DNA from: an uncultured Eubacteriales bacterium
GTDB taxonomy: Bacteria; Bacillota; Clostridia; Oscillospirales; Acutalibacteraceae
NCBI GenBank assembly: GCA_902462035.1
Contig: CABQAC010000127.1
Span: 1 to 6,422 of the forward strand
Direction: 5' to 3'
DNA: 6,422 nucleotides
Every line of letters begins with the position of its first letter. Position 1 is the first letter of the stretch. This document shows positions 1 to 6,283 of this stretch, piece by piece. The notes under the pieces were generated by a model that was not told the origin of the DNA, ran no database searches, and was given only the letters and a program-made list of their open reading frames with translations. Position numbers and translations under genes: made by a program.

Positions 1-1042
1 CCTCCGCCGAGCCCGCCGCGCCCAGCATATGGCCGGTCATGGATTTGGTGGAACTGACCATCGCCCGGCGGGCGGCTTCCTCGCCCAGGCCCAGCTTCAG
101 CGCGGCGGTCTCCGCCTTGTCGTTTAAGGGCGTGCCGGTCCCGTGCGCATTGACGTACAAAAGTTCCTCTGGCCGGAAGGCGGCTTCCTCCACCGCCAAA
201 CGCACCGCTTCGGCGCTGCCCGTGGCATCGGGGTGGGGCGCGGTCACATGGTAGGCGTCGTTGGTGTTGCCGTAGCCGCAAATCTCGGCGTATATCTTGG
301 CGCCGCGTTTTACCGCGTGCTCATATTCTTCCAGCACCAGGGCGCCCGCGCCCTCGCCCATGACAAATCCCTCGCGGCGCTTGTCGAACGGCAGGCAGCA
401 GGCGTTGGGATCGTCGGAGGTGGAAAGGGCCATACAGTTGGTAAAGCCCGCCACCGACAAGGGCAGAATCGCCGCTTCGGCGCCGCCCGCGATGACCGCG
501 TCGGCGTAACCGTGACGGATAGCGCGGTACGCCTCGCCCACCTCGTTGGAGGAGGTGGCGCAGGCCGTTACAACCGGCAGGCTGGGGCCCTGGGCGTCAA
601 ACTTGATGGCAATCCGGCCGGCCGCCATGTTGGAAATCATCATATGGATAAAGTGGGGGGACACCTTCTTGGGGCCGCCCGCCGCCTCCTTCTGGTCTTC
701 GGTGACCAGCGTCTGGATACCGCCGATGCCGGATCCGAAATAAACCCCCAGCCGGCGGGAATCCACCTTGCCCAAAACGCCGCTGTCCTCCATCGCCTGG
801 CTGGCCGCGGCCAAAGCGTACTGGGCGTACAGGTCGGTTTTGCGCACGTCCGGTTTCTCCATATATTGGGTGGGATCAAAATCTTTGACCTCCGCCGCCA
901 CCTTGGCTTTAAAGCCGGCGGTATCAAACCGGGTGATAAGCCCAATGCCGTTCTTTCCGCCGACCAACGAATTCCAATAGGTCTGCACGTCGTTGCCCAC
1001 CGGGGTTACAGCGCCCAATCCCGTTACCACTACTCGTTTCAT
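1..1042 (-). CDS. fabF: Beta-ketoacyl-ACP synthase II (KAS II), partial: C-terminus lies beyond the left edge
   Basis: This enzyme condenses malonyl-ACP with a growing acyl-ACP in the cytoplasm, the elongation step of type II fatty-acid synthesis. The reading frame is open for 347 codons from ATG 1042 to the window edge; the family is about 410 residues, so roughly 65 are missing. It begins MKRVVVTGLGAVTPVG, the usual KAS N-terminus. The thiolase-fold catalytic residues are visible: nucleophile Cys161 in TACATSSNE, His300 in NAHGTGTP, and Lys333 and His338 in STKSMTGHMLGAAG. The start is chosen by family fit. A GAAAGGA ribosome site lies 11 nt upstream, and another in-frame ATG at 1054 overlaps that site and is less likely. 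It is the last gene seen, 123 nt after fabG. The family assignment is very secure; FabF rather than FabB follows from the operon type. Confidence 0.96.
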   Translation of the reverse strand, partial: MKRVVVTGLGAVTPVGNDVQTYWNSLVGGKNGIGLITRFDTAGFKAKVAAEVKDFDPTQYMEKPDVRKTDLYAQYALAAASQAMEDSGVLGKVDSRRLGVYFGSGIGGIQTLVTEDQKEAAGGPKKVSPHFIHMMISNMAAGRIAIKFDAQGPSLPVVTACATSSNEVGEAYRAIRHGYADAVIAGGAEAAILPLSVAGFTNCMALSTSDDPNACCLPFDKRREGFVMGEGAGALVLEEYEHAVKRGAKIYAEICGYGNTNDAYHVTAPHPDATGSAEAVRLAVEEAAFRPEELLYVNAHGTGTPLNDKAETAALKLGLGEEAARRAMVSSTKSMTGHMLGAAGSAE

Positions 1043-1046
1043 GTTT

Positions 1047-1061
1047 ATGATCATCCTTTCG
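1047..1061 (-). promoter_or_regulatory. Ribosome-binding leader of fabF, near-identical to that of fabK
   Basis: On the minus strand this reads CGAAAGGATGATCAT. The copy in front of fabK (3824-3810) reads CGAAAGGATGGTCAT, so 14 of 15 bases match. In fabK the terminal AT is the beginning of the start codon. In fabF the real start lies a few bases further on, giving a longer spacer of 11 nt after AAAGGA. The other genes use different ribosome-site contexts. Confidence 0.5.
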
Positions 1062-1080
1062 CAGATGCCGGATGCTTTTC

Positions 1081-1104
1081 CCGGCTTGCCGAGCGGAAAG
1101 CCGG
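1081..1104. repeat. Perfect 7-bp inverted repeat in the fabG-fabF gap
   Basis: The arms ccggctt (1081-1087) and aagccgg (1098-1104) pair perfectly around a 10-nt loop. In the mRNA (minus strand) the stem is followed by GAAAAGC, not a U-run, so it does not look like a standard intrinsic terminator. It could be an mRNA-processing or stabilising hairpin between fabG and fabF, or chance in GC-rich DNA. The rest of the 123-nt gap (1043-1165) holds only the fabF ribosome site and no gene that I can support. Confidence 0.4.
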
Positions 1105-1165
1105 ATACCACTCCCGTTTACAAAAATGGCGTATGCCTTTCCCGCAAGTTGCTTCCCCGCCGGCG

Positions 1166-1906
1166 TCACATCGCCAGGCCGCCGTCGACCCGGATTACCT
1201 CGCCTGTGATATAGCTAGCCGCGTCGGAAGCCAGAAAAACGGCCAGCGCCGCAACCTCCTCCGGCTTGCCCATCCGCTTCATGGGAATGGTTTTGACCGC
1301 TTCCTCGCGGACCGTATTCGAAAGCGCGCCGGTCATATCGGTTTCTACAAAGCCGGGCGCAATGGCGTTGCAGGTCACATGGCGGGCAGCCAATTCTTTG
1401 GCCACCGTTTTGGTCAGGCCGATCAGCCCAGCCTTCGCCGCCGAATAGTTCGCCTGTCCCGGATTTCCCATAATACCGGAAATAGAAGCAATATTGATAA
1501 TTCTTCCCCGGCGTTTGCGCATCATGTGGGGATAAAACTGCTTGATCATCACAAACGCGCCGCGCAGGTTGGTCGAAATTACCTGATCAAAATCCGGATA
1601 TCCCATTTTCAGGACCAACGCGTCCCGGGTAATGCCCGCATTGTTTACCAGGATATCCACGCCGCCAAAGGTCTCCAGCACCGCGGCGGCAACTTGTTCG
1701 GCCTGGGACTCATCCGCCACGTCACACTGGTAAGCCTCGACGCGCACGCCCAAAGCCCGGGCCTCCCCGCAGGTTTCTTCCGCGGCCTGGCGGTTGCCCG
1801 CGTACAGCACGGCTACATCCGCCCCTTGCCGCGCCATCTGCAGCGTGATGGCTTTGCCGATTCCCCTTGAGCCGCCGGTCACAACGGCAATTTTACCTTT
1901 CAGCAT
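1166..1906 (-). CDS. fabG: 3-oxoacyl-ACP reductase (NADPH-dependent)
   Basis: FabG reduces beta-ketoacyl-ACP to beta-hydroxyacyl-ACP with NADPH, the first reduction of each elongation cycle. The 246-residue protein is the usual family length. It shows the short-chain dehydrogenase layout: cofactor loop TGGSRGIG (10-17), NNAG (88-91), and the catalytic tetrad Asn113, Ser141, Tyr154 (YSAAK) and Lys158. It ends in the typical IRVDGGLAM. ATG 1906 is preferred because an AAAGGAGG ribosome site lies 6 nt upstream; the ATG at 1912 abuts that site. The start overlaps the fabD stop by 7 nt (ATGCTGA), so translation is probably coupled to fabD. FabG-like proteins are common in other pathways, but the FASII operon makes the role clear. 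Confidence 0.97.
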   Translation of the reverse strand: MLKGKIAVVTGGSRGIGKAITLQMARQGADVAVLYAGNRQAAEETCGEARALGVRVEAYQCDVADESQAEQVAAAVLETFGGVDILVNNAGITRDALVLKMGYPDFDQVISTNLRGAFVMIKQFYPHMMRKRRGRIINIASISGIMGNPGQANYSAAKAGLIGLTKTVAKELAARHVTCNAIAPGFVETDMTGALSNTVREEAVKTIPMKRMGKPEEVAALAVFLASDAASYITGEVIRVDGGLAM

Positions 1907-2826
1907 GCGCATCCTCCTTTTATGGTCTGCAGCGTTTGCGCCAGTGTCTCTGTATCCTCCACCCGGCAGGCTACCGCATCCGGCAGCGTCTTTTTGACCA
2001 GCCCGCAAAGCGTTTTGCCCGGCCCGGCTTCCACAAAGGTATCAAACCCGGCCGCCCGCAGGTTTTGCAGCGTAGCCGCCCATTGAACCGGCGACTGAAT
2101 CTGACGCGCGGTCAGCCCGGCAAAATCCCCTTCGTAAGGCTTTCCGGTCAGGTTGGCATAAACCGGCATGCTGCCGGCCCGGTACGTTACGCCCTGCAAT
2201 TCCTCTGCCATCTGCGCGGACGCTCTGGCCATAAAAGGGGAGTGAAACGCGCCGCTGACCGCGAGAGGAACGCATTTGCCGCCCGCCGCCTTAACCGCCG
2301 CGGCAAAGCCATCCAGCTGCCCAGCCGCTGCGGCTACCACCAGCTGTCCGGGACAATTATAATTCACCGGGTAAACCTTGTCAAACGATTCACAAAGTTC
2401 TTCCACCCGGGCAAAAGGCAGCTTGAGCACCGCGGCCATCGCGCCCTCGGTTTCCTCGGCGCAGGACTGCATCAGCGCGGCGCGGCGGCAAACCAGGCGG
2501 AAGGCTTGCTCCCGTGTAAGCATGCCCGAAAACGCCAATGCCGCCAATTCCCCCAGCGAAAAACCCGCAGCGGCTTCCAGCGGAACGCCCGCCTCCCGCA
2601 GCGCCTCGCCGCAGGCCAAGTCCACGGTAAATAAGCAGGGCTGGGTGTTCGCCGTCACGGCAAGCTCGGCGGCAGTGCCCTCGAAACATTGGCCGCAAGT
2701 TCCGGGCCGGATACCTTCGGCCATATCAAATACCGCCCGCGCCGCGGGGGAAGATTCGTACAGCGCGCGCCCCATGCCCGGGTACTGGGCGCCCTGCCCT
2801 GCGAACAAAATCGCCGTTTTTCCCAT
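1900..2826 (-). CDS. fabD: Malonyl-CoA:ACP transacylase (MCAT)
   Basis: FabD transfers malonate from CoA to acyl carrier protein, supplying the extender unit to FabH and FabF. The 308-residue protein is the normal length. The start of the fold is FAGQGAQYPGMG (8-19). Nucleophile Ser90 lies in GFSLGE, Arg115 is placed to bind the malonyl carboxylate, the NCPGQ motif ends at Gln161, and catalytic His195 lies in GAFHSP. The residue before the nucleophile is Phe89, where the textbook E. coli motif GHSLGE has His; I recall this variant from clostridial FabD proteins but cannot check it. ATG 2826 follows a GGAAAGGAAG site about 11 nt upstream and gives the standard MGKTAILFAGQG start. It lies 31 nt after fabK and overlaps fabG by 7 nt. 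Confidence 0.96.
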   Translation of the reverse strand: MGKTAILFAGQGAQYPGMGRALYESSPAARAVFDMAEGIRPGTCGQCFEGTAAELAVTANTQPCLFTVDLACGEALREAGVPLEAAAGFSLGELAALAFSGMLTREQAFRLVCRRAALMQSCAEETEGAMAAVLKLPFARVEELCESFDKVYPVNYNCPGQLVVAAAAGQLDGFAAAVKAAGGKCVPLAVSGAFHSPFMARASAQMAEELQGVTYRAGSMPVYANLTGKPYEGDFAGLTARQIQSPVQWAATLQNLRAAGFDTFVEAGPGKTLCGLVKKTLPDAVACRVEDTETLAQTLQTIKGGCAC

Positions 2827-2857
2827 TCTGATTCTATCTTCCTTTCCCCAATACGTC

Positions 2858-3811
2858 CTAACCGACCCACCGGTTGGCGCCCTTGAGCAGTTCCTCCGCC
2901 TCCGCAAACATTTCGCGGATAATTTCGGCTGCGGGCTGTTCCTTGTTCACCAGCGCCGCAATCTGCCCGGCCAGGAAAGAGCCGCGCTGCTCGTCGCCTT
3001 CCTTAGCGGCCATCCGCAGCGCGCCTACCCCCAGTTTTTCAAATTCCTCGTTGGTGATGCCGCCGTCAAATTCCTTCATGGCCAGCATCCGGCTGAAGGG
3101 GGTTTTAAGGCAGCGCACGGGATGTCCGGTCCGCCTGCCGGTGGCAATGGTGTCGATATCCTTGGCCTTGAGCACCCGCTTTTTATAATGCTCATGCACG
3201 GTACATTCCTCCGCCACCAAAAAGCGGGTGCCAACCTGAACCCCCTGGGCGCCCAACATCATCGCCGCCGCAACGCCCCTGCCGTCGGCAATGCCGCCCG
3301 CCGCAAGCACCGGAATACGGACCGCGTCGCACACCTGGGGAACCAGCACCATGGTGGTCAGGTCTCCCACATGGCCGCCGGATTCGCCGCCTTCGGCAAT
3401 AACAGCCGTAGCGCCCGCCCGCTGTACCAGCTTGGCAACCCCGGTGGACGCCACCACCGGCACCACCTGTATTCCGGCCTCCCGCCAGGCGGGGATGTAT
3501 TTGGAAGGATTACCGGCGCCGGTGGTTACCAGCGCCACCTTTTCCTCAATGACCACCCTGGCGACTTCTTCGGCAAAGGGGCTTAGCAGCATAATGTTCA
3601 CGCCGAAGGGCTTGTCGGTCATTTCCTTGGTTTTGCGGATTTCGCTGCGCACCCAGCCGGCGTCAGCGTTCATGGCGGACACGATACCCAGACCGCCGCC
3701 GTTGGATACCGCGGACGCGAGGGACGCGTCGGCGATCCACGCCATGCCGCCCTGCAGGATCGGATATTCCACGCCGAACAATTCGCACAAATTAGATTTT
3801 ATCATCTTCAT
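2858..3811 (-). CDS. fabK: Enoyl-ACP reductase II, FMN-dependent (FabK type)
   Basis: FabK reduces trans-2-enoyl-ACP to acyl-ACP, completing each elongation cycle. It is an FMN TIM-barrel protein unrelated to the FabI family. The 317 residues start with the family hallmark YPILQGGMAW (16-25), then GGLGIVSA, KPFGVNIMLLSP (67-78) and TTGAGNPSKY (96-105). EGGESGGHVG carries His147, matching the active-site His144 I recall for pneumococcal FabK, followed by AAGGIADG (170-177) and VQVGTRF (191-197). ATG 3811 is chosen because a GAAAGGA ribosome site lies 5 nt upstream; ATG 3805 and 3817 are also in frame. The related nitronate monooxygenases share the fold, but the FASII position and close match to FabK favour the reductase. 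It lies 123 nt after fabH, without the acpP gene often found between them. Confidence 0.95.
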   Translation of the reverse strand: MKMIKSNLCELFGVEYPILQGGMAWIADASLASAVSNGGGLGIVSAMNADAGWVRSEIRKTKEMTDKPFGVNIMLLSPFAEEVARVVIEEKVALVTTGAGNPSKYIPAWREAGIQVVPVVASTGVAKLVQRAGATAVIAEGGESGGHVGDLTTMVLVPQVCDAVRIPVLAAGGIADGRGVAAAMMLGAQGVQVGTRFLVAEECTVHEHYKKRVLKAKDIDTIATGRRTGHPVRCLKTPFSRMLAMKEFDGGITNEEFEKLGVGALRMAAKEGDEQRGSFLAGQIAALVNKEQPAAEIIREMFAEAEELLKGANRWVG

Positions 3812-3824
3812 GACCATCCTTTCG
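3810..3824 (-). promoter_or_regulatory. Ribosome-binding site and start context of fabK
   Basis: On the minus strand this reads CGAAAGGATGGTCAT, with GAAAGGA as the ribosome site and the last two bases beginning ATG 3811. It decides the fabK start: the ATG at 3817 overlaps the site, while 3805 would be 11 nt away. A 14/15 match occurs before fabF. Confidence 0.55.
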
Positions 3825-3865
3825 TAGAAAACCGGGATCAATTGCCCTTTCGCTCTGTTCGCCGG

Positions 3866-3884
3866 GGCGCAAGGACGATGCGCC
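3866..3884. repeat. Perfect 6-bp GC-rich inverted repeat in the fabH-fabK gap
   Basis: The arms ggcgca (3866-3871) and tgcgcc (3879-3884) enclose a 7-nt loop. The minus-strand transcript would form a short, stable stem between the fabH stop and the fabK ribosome site, but no U-run follows it. The 123-nt gap (3812-3934) holds no open reading frame resembling acyl carrier protein and no promoter I can defend. The hairpin could mark mRNA processing or attenuation, or be chance. Confidence 0.35.
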
Positions 3885-3934
3885 TTGTCTTAACGATTCC
3901 CCGGCTAAACTTCCCCCCGTTTTTAATACCGTGG

Positions 3935-4900
3935 TTATTTCTCCCAGCGGATCACGCAGGCCCCGGTGGTAAGCCCGGCGCCAAAGGCGCACAGGGCCAG
4001 CCGGTCCCCCCGGTGCAGCTTGCCGCCGCGGTTCATTTCGTCCAGCATGACGGGAATGCACGCGGAAGAAATATTGCCGTACTTGTTCACCGTGACGGGG
4101 AATTTTTCCTTAGGCTGGCGCAGCCGGCGGATAATGGCGTCCACAATGCGCAGATTGGCTTGATGCAGGAAAAACAGCGCGATATCTTTGACCGCCAGCC
4201 CCGCTTTGCGGATAACCGATTCCAAATTTACGCCTGCGTTGCTTACCGCAAATTTATAAATTTCTGGCCCATCCATATGCAGGTAAGAAGGCCGCGCGTT
4301 TCTTTTGACCGCGGCAAAGGGATTGGCGCCCGAAGGCGCGGGTATATTTAAATGCTCGGCGCCGCCGTCCGCGTGCAGTTCGATAGAAAGCAGCCCGTCG
4401 CCCTTGTCTAGCACCGCCGCGCCCGCGCCGTCGCCAAACAGCACGCAGGTGGAGCGGTCGCTCCAGTCGGTATAACGGCTCATGGTCTCGGCCGATACAA
4501 TCAAGACCCGCCGCGCCCTTCCCGCATCAAAAAAAGAAGCCGCCACCTCCAACGCGTACAAAAAGCCGGAGCACGCCGCGTTAATATCGAACGCGGGGCA
4601 TTTTGCGCCCAGCCCCTGCTGTACCAAGCAGGCCAGCGAAGGGGTCAAATACTCCCCGCCCACGGTGGTGCAAAGGATTAAATCCAGGCTGTCCGCCGCA
4701 GCTCCCGCGTCCGCAAGCGCCTGCCCGGCTGCCTCTACCGCCAAGGTGGTAATGGTCTCGGTATCGCAGATCCGCCGTTCTTTAATCCCAGTGCGGGTGG
4801 TAATCCATTCATCCGACGTATCCACAATCTTTGTCAGCATGCCGTTGTTCAAAACGATTTGCGGCACACAGCTGCCTGTGCCTGTAATGATAAAGCTCAT
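3935..4900 (-). CDS. fabH: Beta-ketoacyl-ACP synthase III (KAS III)
   Basis: FabH starts fatty-acid synthesis by condensing an acyl-CoA primer with malonyl-ACP. Its primer preference largely sets straight-chain versus branched fatty acids, but this cannot be read from the sequence by eye. The 321-residue protein is full length. It shows DTSDEWITTRTGIKERR (27-43), nucleophile Cys110 in NAACSGF, the FGDGAGA loop (155-161), His246 in LHQAN, and Asn276 in NKYGNISSA (NRYGNTSAA is more usual). It ends with the typical FGAGLTTGACVIRW. ATG 4900 has a GGAGG ribosome site about 4 nt upstream and overlaps the fabT stop as ATGA, a classic translational-coupling arrangement. All catalytic residues are present, so the enzyme is probably functional. 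Confidence 0.97.
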   Translation of the reverse strand: MSFIITGTGSCVPQIVLNNGMLTKIVDTSDEWITTRTGIKERRICDTETITTLAVEAAGQALADAGAAADSLDLILCTTVGGEYLTPSLACLVQQGLGAKCPAFDINAACSGFLYALEVAASFFDAGRARRVLIVSAETMSRYTDWSDRSTCVLFGDGAGAAVLDKGDGLLSIELHADGGAEHLNIPAPSGANPFAAVKRNARPSYLHMDGPEIYKFAVSNAGVNLESVIRKAGLAVKDIALFFLHQANLRIVDAIIRRLRQPKEKFPVTVNKYGNISSACIPVMLDEMNRGGKLHRGDRLALCAFGAGLTTGACVIRWEK

Positions 4901-5361
4901 GACGCCTCCATCTCGGCTATCTTTTGTTTTAAAAAGGCATTGACCTTTTCGATGCCGTTGATTAAGATGTTTTTTTCCTGTTCGGTAAAGCCCGCGGTAG
5001 CCCGGCGCGCCATTTGTTCGTGGAAATGGCGGTGCACCGCGTGCATCTTTTTGCCCGCGCGGGTCAGCGAAACCAGTACGGTTCTGCCGTCTCGGCTGCT
5101 TTTCGTCTTGCGCACATATCCTTTTTTTACCAATTTGTTGATGGCTACCGTCACCGACGGCAGGGTAATGCCCAAAGCCGCCGCAATTTCGCTGACGCTC
5201 CGCCCCTCTTCGCCTTTTCCAACCGCCTCGATCAAATGCATTTCGCTGATGGAAAGATTGATCTTCTCGGTATTCTTAATCGACCTTTCCTCCACCTTTA
5301 GCACAGACCGGAAGGTATCCACCAAAACCTCGTTTAACCGTATGGCATATCGGTCCACCAC
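4897..5361 (-). CDS. fabT: MarR-family repressor of fatty-acid synthesis, FabT-like
   Basis: This is a 154-residue winged helix-turn-helix protein of the MarR family. The DNA-binding region runs from about 55 (SVSEIAAALGITLPSVTVAI) to 100. The wing carries the MarR hallmark Asp91-Gly92-Arg93, and the stretch LSISEMHLIEAVG (36-48) matches the corresponding part of streptococcal FabT. In streptococci FabT represses the fab operon with long-chain acyl-ACP as co-repressor; whether that holds here is inferred. It is the first gene of the operon, 22-23 nt from the expected transcription start, and overlaps fabH by 4 nt. No ATG suits the frame: the start is GTG 5361 or the adjacent GTG 5358, the latter better spaced (7 nt) from GAGG. 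The palindrome over its promoter supports autoregulation. Confidence 0.88.
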   Translation of the reverse strand: MVDRYAIRLNEVLVDTFRSVLKVEERSIKNTEKINLSISEMHLIEAVGKGEEGRSVSEIAAALGITLPSVTVAINKLVKKGYVRKTKSSRDGRTVLVSLTRAGKKMHAVHRHFHEQMARRATAGFTEQEKNILINGIEKVNAFLKQKIAEMEAS

Positions 5362-5372
5362 TGCACCTCATT

Positions 5373-5393
5373 AATTAGATTATCAAACTAATT
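5373..5393. promoter_or_regulatory. AT-rich 21-bp imperfect palindrome, probable FabT operator
   Basis: The minus strand reads AATTAG-TTTGATAAT-CTAATT. The outer 6-bp arms are perfect and 8 of the 10 arm pairs match around a central base. It overlaps the last three bases of the -10 element and the expected start of transcription, the position at which a bound repressor would block initiation. The left half, AGTTTGA, resembles FabT boxes as I recall them from lactic acid bacteria and streptococci. Binding by the adjacent FabT is inferred. Confidence 0.7.
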
Positions 5394-5419
5394 ATAGCCT
5401 TCTTGCTCTTTTCTGTCAA
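5391..5419 (-). promoter_or_regulatory. Consensus sigma-70/sigma-A promoter of the fab operon
   Basis: On the minus strand, TTGACA (5419-5414) and TATAAT (5396-5391) are separated by exactly 17 bp, so both hexamers match consensus perfectly. Transcription should begin near 5383-5384, leaving a leader of 22-23 nt before the fabT GTG. Such a strong promoter for biosynthetic genes fits control by repression through the overlapping palindrome. The upstream gene's terminator ends 28 nt before the -35. Confidence 0.88.
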
Positions 5420-5447
5420 TGTCGTTGTTGTTCATAGGAGCGGCCGC

Positions 5448-5477
5448 AAAAAAACGGCGCGCTTAAAAAGCGCGCCG
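5448..5477 (-). terminator. Intrinsic terminator of the lipoprotein gene
   Basis: On the minus strand, CGGCGCGC (5477-5470) pairs perfectly with GCGCGCCG (5462-5455). Two further A-U pairs can close the stem around a UUU loop, and seven T's (5454-5448) follow. It begins 13 nt after the stop of the upstream gene and isolates it from the fab promoter. On the plus strand no T-run follows, so it acts in one direction only. Confidence 0.9.
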
Positions 5478-5490
5478 CCAAAAACCGCGG

Positions 5491-6225
5491 TCATTCCCCG
5501 CCCGCCATGGTATAGTTGCGCATCGCGCTGACCGTGTACCCGTAAAAGGAATCTTCGGCCGTTCGCAACAGCACTTCCGCCTGGGCCATAAGCACAAAGA
5601 CATCGCCCTGAACGTCCGGGTCGCAGGCGGCAGAGGATTGCTCCACCGTCACCAAATACAGGTCGGGATCGCGGCTGCTGCGTTTGACCGTTGCAATCCT
5701 TATCTTCTGGGCCGCCCCGCTCCCAAGGGGGAACCACGCGCCGCCGCTGGAAGACGTATGTTCTTCGTCCAGCGCAAAAACAGGGGGCAAAACCTTGGCG
5801 GTAAAAACATCCGCAAATACTTGCCGCAGCTGTTCCATGGTCAATACCACACCCCTGCCGTCCTGGTCTTTAAAGCCATAATAGGCCTTTAAAAGAGACC
5901 CCGTATCGCCGGCCCCCACCGCGCAGGACAGCGCCCCCAGTATGCCCATTGTGTCCGGTGCGCCTTCAAAATTCTTGCCAACGCCCAACATGATATTCCC
6001 AAGCAGTTCCAGCAGCCGGTCGTCGGACTGGGGCAGCTTACCGTCGATAAATTCCGGCTGAACCGATACGGAAGGCGTATCCGATACGACCGGCGCCACC
6101 GAAAGCACGTCTTGGGGCTCCGATACCACAGGAGACGAAGAAACAAGGTCGCGCCCCTCGCATGACGCAGACGCCAAAATCAAGCCGCAAGCCAGCACTG
6201 CTGCAAAAATCTTCCGCATGTTCAA
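5491..6225 (-). CDS. Predicted secreted lipoprotein of unknown function
   Basis: I do not recognise the family. The 244-residue product begins with a signal peptide (MNMRKIFAAVLACGLILASAS) leading to Cys22. The context ASASC fits the broad lipobox rule, although Ser rather than Leu at -3 makes it weak, so signal peptidase I cleavage is possible. Residues 27-57 form a Ser/Val/Pro-rich linker with PVVS repeated at 32 and 45, typical of a spacer off the membrane surface. Residues from about 60 look globular, with one Cys near 101, another near 200, and no transmembrane segment. The start is taken as TTG 6225, because AAGGGGAG lies 7 nt upstream; ATG 6219 would be 13 nt away. It has its own promoter and terminator, so it is a single-gene unit independent of fab genes. 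Existence of the gene is likely; no function is assigned. Confidence 0.8.
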   Translation of the reverse strand: MNMRKIFAAVLACGLILASASCEGRDLVSSSPVVSEPQDVLSVAPVVSDTPSVSVQPEFIDGKLPQSDDRLLELLGNIMLGVGKNFEGAPDTMGILGALSCAVGAGDTGSLLKAYYGFKDQDGRGVVLTMEQLRQVFADVFTAKVLPPVFALDEEHTSSSGGAWFPLGSGAAQKIRIATVKRSSRDPDLYLVTVEQSSAACDPDVQGDVFVLMAQAEVLLRTAEDSFYGYTVSAMRNYTMAGGE

Positions 6226-6283
6226 ACCAGATCTCCCCTTCCCTCTGGTATCTTATACCCTAGACCCTGCTGCTTTCTTGTTC

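Noticed and set aside
924..1169. An 81-codon minus-strand frame spanning the fabG-fabF gap, considered as a displaced acpP
   Set aside because: It has about the right size but no DSL phosphopantetheine site and no acidic composition, and most of it overlaps fabF in another frame.
143..1870. A 575-codon open frame on the plus strand opposite fabF and fabG
   Set aside because: It lies entirely antisense to two genes with complete catalytic motifs. Its product is rich in His, Arg and Gly with no recognisable domain, which is typical of an antisense frame in GC-rich coding DNA.
2378..3586. A 402-codon open frame on the plus strand opposite fabD and fabK
   Set aside because: It is antisense to fabD and fabK, with low-complexity composition and no family motif. 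It is a by-product of the codon bias of the real genes.
5014..5301. A 95-codon plus-strand frame within fabT
   Set aside because: It is antisense to the MarR-family gene, without a ribosome site or recognisable domain.
5455..5477. The GC-rich hairpin as a bidirectional terminator
   Set aside because: Only the minus-strand side has a T-run. There is no plus-strand gene for it to serve.
6253..6258. TATAAG on the minus strand as an alternative -10 for the lipoprotein gene
   Set aside because: No acceptable -35 hexamer lies 16-18 bp upstream, and the TTGAAT-17-TATTCT pair fits better.
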